From: Coccinella septempunctata
Lineage: Eukaryota > Arthropoda > Insecta > Coleoptera > Coccinellidae
Length of the DNA: 64,000 nt
NCBI RefSeq assembly: GCF_907165205.1
Contig: NC_058192.1
Coordinates: 7,254,001-7,318,000 of the forward strand
Reading direction: 5' to 3'
Positions 60,273-64,000 of this stretch are shown in pieces (the stretch's first letter is position 1; each line of letters starts with the position of its first letter). Below the pieces are notes generated by a model, which saw nothing but the letters and a program-made list of their open reading frames with translations, searched no databases and was not told where the DNA came from. Made by a program: the position numbers and the translations under genes.

Positions 60273-61919
60273 TAAAACGCAGTATCTCACTGTATAACCA
60301 AGTTATCAGCGAGGTTCTCAAAAGGAGGCGATGGTTTGTAATAGGGACATAAAAAAATGAATTATTACTTTGAACTTTTATTAAGTGGCTTGATAAACTG
60401 AGACCAAATGAAGGATGAAGACAAGCAGAGGTAGGTGTAAAGCTTAACTGCATAACCTTCTGAGGATCGAGAAAGACCGATGTCAGAAACGTGCCATCTA
60501 TTTTTCCCTAGATCTTATGGATACAGAGCTGTCTTCCAATCCCATCGAATTTTGCCCATCCTGTACAAAGTCAAACCTAGCATCTACCAAACTGTCGCTG
60601 ATAGCGTCAGCGACTGGCCAGTCCCAACATAGACGTCCGATCCGGGATCATCAACGGATTCCATTGACGCTTGCCTCCACAACTCAGCAATAACCATCAC
60701 CTAGACCAGAAAAAACTCGAAAATTCGAAACTCCTCGTCATTAGTCGTTCGAAAATGTCCCAAAATGGCATTCCGTCAACTCGCCAGGACCCAATGCCAT
60801 TTTTTCCGGGCCGCGGGACAGACATAATATAAATTAACGGGCCTTGCGATGAATCGAATTCCTACTGTCTAGTTCAGATTTGGGATTTGAGAGACGAACA
60901 CGTGCGGTACTTCGATATCGGGTTTTTTTGCCGTACGGGGTCCAGCTCCCCGTTTCGACCGGCCATCGGATCGATATTTATTTCGAGAACAATGGAACCT
61001 CATGTCAACGTGGAATCTGCGGTTGAGCGGTGTGCGGTTTATTAAATTATGCCGTGCTCCCGCGGTTTCTGCGGATGCCCGCCACGGGATCTCAAAGGAA
61101 ATGGAACAATTTAATATCTCTTTGTTCCTGGATTCGATGATGCGAAGGCCCATCTCGGTACTTATCTGTATCTTTTCGGCCTCAAATCGAGACTAATCAC
61201 ATTCGGATCTTCTTGGCTTGACCGTCAACTAGACTGGAAGGAATATTGTCATGTCGTCTTCAAGTTACCTGTACAAAAAAGGGACAAATTGCGAATGTGT
61301 GTTCTTCCGACTATTTGGGGAAGCTCTTGTCAGCTGAGGCAACTATCACCTCGCAGATAAGAGCTTTAATATAGACGTTATGTCATATTTTTGCTTGAAT
61401 TACGCTTGGACAACGGTTTAGCATCTGGTGCCTGCTCCTGTTGGGGTTTTCGAACCATCTGGTACCATTTAATAGGATTTCTTTTTAGGATTTAAGGGGT
61501 GGGTTGACTTTCTCCATCTTCCTTTTTACTTGGCATCGTAGTAAATGTTTTCCATACTTAGAGACTAGAGAGGCCCAGGTTCTCTGATTCCTTATTTTCT
61601 TGGCATGCCAGACTATTGCCTCGTAAGTGATTACTAGCCTCACAATTATGACGTGCATCCCTGGCAGTATTTTTGGGGGACATCCCCAAGATTCTTTTTC
61701 TCTCACTTCAAATATGGATGTGTCATAATAAAGAACATCATAACGAGGAAGCCAACACAATCTCCATAAAAGGAGCACAAACAACATTTACTGGCCCAGA
61801 TCTGTGGTGTAGGAAAGACTTTCTGGAGAAGGAAGAAACAAAAAGACGAACACTCTAAAGGAATCTTCCCTTGGAATGGATCATTCCAAGAATTCCTCCA
61901 TAATTCCATAATTTTAAAA
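60273..61919. other. Intergenic, no supported gene
   Basis: Contains a GC-rich island at about 60770-61190 with open frames on both strands (61002-61196 plus, 60869-61153 minus). None matches a family I know. Confidence 0.4.
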
Positions 61920-61986
61920 CTGCAAGATCCAAGAAGCATTTGGATCTGAGTAAGAATAAATTACGCTTCCTCACAGGACATGTCGC
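61920..61986 (+). pseudogene. Possible RNase H-tail fragment of a non-LTR retrotransposon
   Basis: Reads KHLDLSKNKLRFLTGHVAL, which resembles the LTGH motif near the end of RNase H regions in I/Jockey-type elements. Stops follow soon after. Very short, so low confidence. Confidence 0.3.
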
Positions 61987-62368
61987 CTTAGAAAGCATAT
62001 GATTAGAATGAATGAAACTCCTGCTCACCTCTGGTCATAGAATGCCTCGCCATTTCAAGCCTGAGCAAGGAATGAGCAATTAGCCTCTTAGAAGCCCTCT
62101 CAGATACTGGAGTTCATTGGGACTCTGGACCATACATTCATTCATTCATTGCTGGGAATAAATATACAAAAAAGAACAGAACTTAGTGCTAATTGCGACT
62201 GTGTGCCCTCCTGTGACTGAAGAGACCAAACCGTGACCAACAGATCCTTCCACACTCCGGGCATGGATAGTCACCAACCAGATCTGCCCGCCGCTGTATT
62301 CTTCTCGAGTCTCCATTATAACTGTGCACCATAAACCTCCACTGTGACCTGTTTAACGCTAGTTGTTC

Positions 62369-63018
62369 CTAGTTATGATTGGCATTAACTGATTTTAGGA
62401 ATTGATGTAGTATATCCTCAAACCGCTTATACTGGTCTCCTGGTTTCCGGGCTCCCTCTGTCAATTCGCCATACAGAGCTTTTTTGGGGAGTCTTGTGTC
62501 TTGCATCCTCAGAATGTGGCCGCTCCATCTGTGTCGGGCCCTCGTTACTTGAGTCTCAATTGTTATACTACTCGCGCGTTGCAAGACTTCTGCATTCGAA
62601 ACTTTGTGGAACCATCTGATGTGCATTATCTGTCTTAGATGACGTTGTTGCGTTTGTTCAAGCTGTTTAATATGTCGCCTGTAGGGCGTCTAGCTTTCGC
62701 TTCCGTGAAGAAGCGTTGGGAGGACTACTGCTTTGTAAACAGCGGTCTTCAGATTGAGGTCGTGATTTTGAAACACTCTGACCTTTAGCTGAATGCCCGT
62801 GATGCCGAATTGATACGGTTGTGTATTTCCGTGTCTAGGTTAGCCCTAGCATTTATGAAGCTTCCCAAGTATTTGAACTGCTCGATCTGTTCTAGAGTTT
62901 TATTCTCCAAGCTGATATGTGTTTGAAGGCTTTCTGGCGGACTTACCAGGATTTTGGTTTTGTCGATATTGAGTCTAAGGCCTAAAGCTTCGTATATATG
63001 TTTATAGGTGTCCAGCAT
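62369..63018 (-). pseudogene. Non-LTR retrotransposon reverse transcriptase, C-terminal remnant
   Basis: From high to low coordinates: LGLRLNIDKTKILVSPPES, EQIEQFKYLGSFINARANLD, then (other frame) NLKTAVYKAVVLPTLLHGSE with one stop, RRHIKQLEQTQQRHLRQIM, IRWFHKVSNAEVLQRAS and RHRWSGHILRMQDTRLPKKA. These are standard blocks of the end of the RT and its thumb/tail in RT-endonuclease retroelements. One frameshift and at least one stop are present; the N-terminal RT and endonuclease are absent. Confidence 0.85.
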
Positions 63019-63025
63019 TCACTAT

Positions 63026-64000
63026 TAACTATCATATCGAAAGGTTCTCTGCAATGATGTGTACGAAGTTAACCTCAAGAGTATTTTCAGAAAATGATAC
63101 TTCCCACACTGGAGTGTCGTTCACTGTGCAAGCAGAAAAAACCCATTTTTCCAATTGAGTGTCATAGAAAACACGATTTATCTTATCAATTTTGCTAGTA
63201 CCTAATGATTTACCTACAATTTCGAAAATATCTCATGGAGTAGTTTGGTCCAACATACGCATTCAGCGTGTGTAATTACAGCGATATGCCTACCCATGGA
63301 TGTAAATGGGATCAGTCGCGACCACACCACCCATGACTTATTCATAACTACGGGTCCGCTTTCCTCCAAGGCAAAAGCGCCCCATTGAGTTTTGATATTT
63401 GTCAACGCGGCCATTATGATAATTGGCCCTTTGGAACGGTCCACATCCGACTGACAAAGACACCAGACGAAAAAAAAGCAGAATGGGTGCAGGCCTTTTC
63501 AGCCATACGCGCACTACACGGGAATTACCCAAATGGGCCGTCATTAGTCCTTTAAATCCTGTTATTATTTTTATAACCGCGTATGACACGGATAAATGTA
63601 ACCGAGTTACCCGTTTTTATATGCACACCGTCCGATGTTATCGAAGGATAGTTTGTTTAATTGATGTGTGCCAGGTGGATTATTTCAAGGATCATCTCAT
63701 TACTGCGCCTATGGCGAGTTTGAATGATTATGACATTTTCAATGGGTAAAATGATACAGTGTGTGTTTCTGACTCGTACAAATATTTCAACAGGTCTTTC
63801 TTGAGGTCAAAAGAAACACTTGGCTGTGCCACCCCTAGAAAAACAAAATTAACTAACCAAATCTGTGACACTTCACATCTGTGGATCTTTTAACAAGAGT
63901 TGTAGTCGGTCAAAGTACCCAATTTTTCGAATTTTACAGGTATTTTTATTTTTGAACATCAAATTACTCAAAAACGGCCTTTATACGAGACAATATGATG
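63026..64000. other. Intergenic, no supported gene (window end)
   Basis: Overlapping open frames (63214-63589 minus, 63423-63749 plus) are not recognisable. No other structure seen. Confidence 0.4.

Noticed and set aside
60869..61196. Opposing open frames in a GC-rich island as a gene
   Set aside because: Frames exist on both strands simply because stops are rare in GC-rich sequence; no domain or splice structure recognised.

Overview
This is a eukaryotic, AT-rich window (intron-containing genes with GT-AG splice sites, animal gene families, AATAAA signals). The gene set (connector enhancer of KSR, SLC17/sialin-type transporters in tandem, gamma-glutamyl carboxylase, a DUF745-type secreted Ala-rich protein, a class III adenylate cyclase) together with mariner, hAT, Harbinger-like and Penelope-like remnants points to an insect, most likely a beetle; the order is an inference.

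Layout. 1-3554 (+): last four coding exons of a membrane adenylate cyclase (C2 catalytic domain). 4724-14055 (-): a two-exon gene for a secreted DUF745-like protein. Its single 8.66 kb intron is almost entirely a 494-bp satellite array of about 16 monomers with a 1,482-bp higher-order repeat. 14975-18344 (+): complete nine-exon vitamin K-dependent gamma-glutamyl carboxylase gene (631 codons). 19103-25592 (-): complete seventeen-exon cnk gene (1,669 codons; SAM, CRIC, PDZ, PH). It converges on the carboxylase gene, with candidate poly(A) signals only 7 bases apart. 28020-29950 and 36443-38758 (+): two tandem SLC17 transporter paralogues with identical exon structure, separated by 6.5 kb that holds a 1.7 kb non-autonomous hAT element.

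From about 38.8 kb to the end I see no convincing host gene. That half is a repeat-rich graveyard: a 180-bp hAT MITE with perfect target duplication, three decayed mariner copies (two on -, one on +), two arrays of a 174/175-bp repeat, a 286-bp Harbinger-like MITE inside one of those arrays, a Penelope-type 3' remnant followed by a hammerhead-ribozyme-like core, a foldback-type element whose arms are made of a 20-bp minisatellite, and a non-LTR reverse transcriptase remnant.

Functionally the host genes are unrelated neighbours (cAMP signalling, protein carboxylation in the ER, Ras/MAPK scaffolding, anion transport) and do not form a pathway. The most unusual content is repeat biology. The 494-bp satellite and the 175-bp repeat occur joined to each other at two separate loci, which suggests one composite, mobile or amplifying unit. 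All splice models were checked by hand for frame continuity; none has transcript support here.
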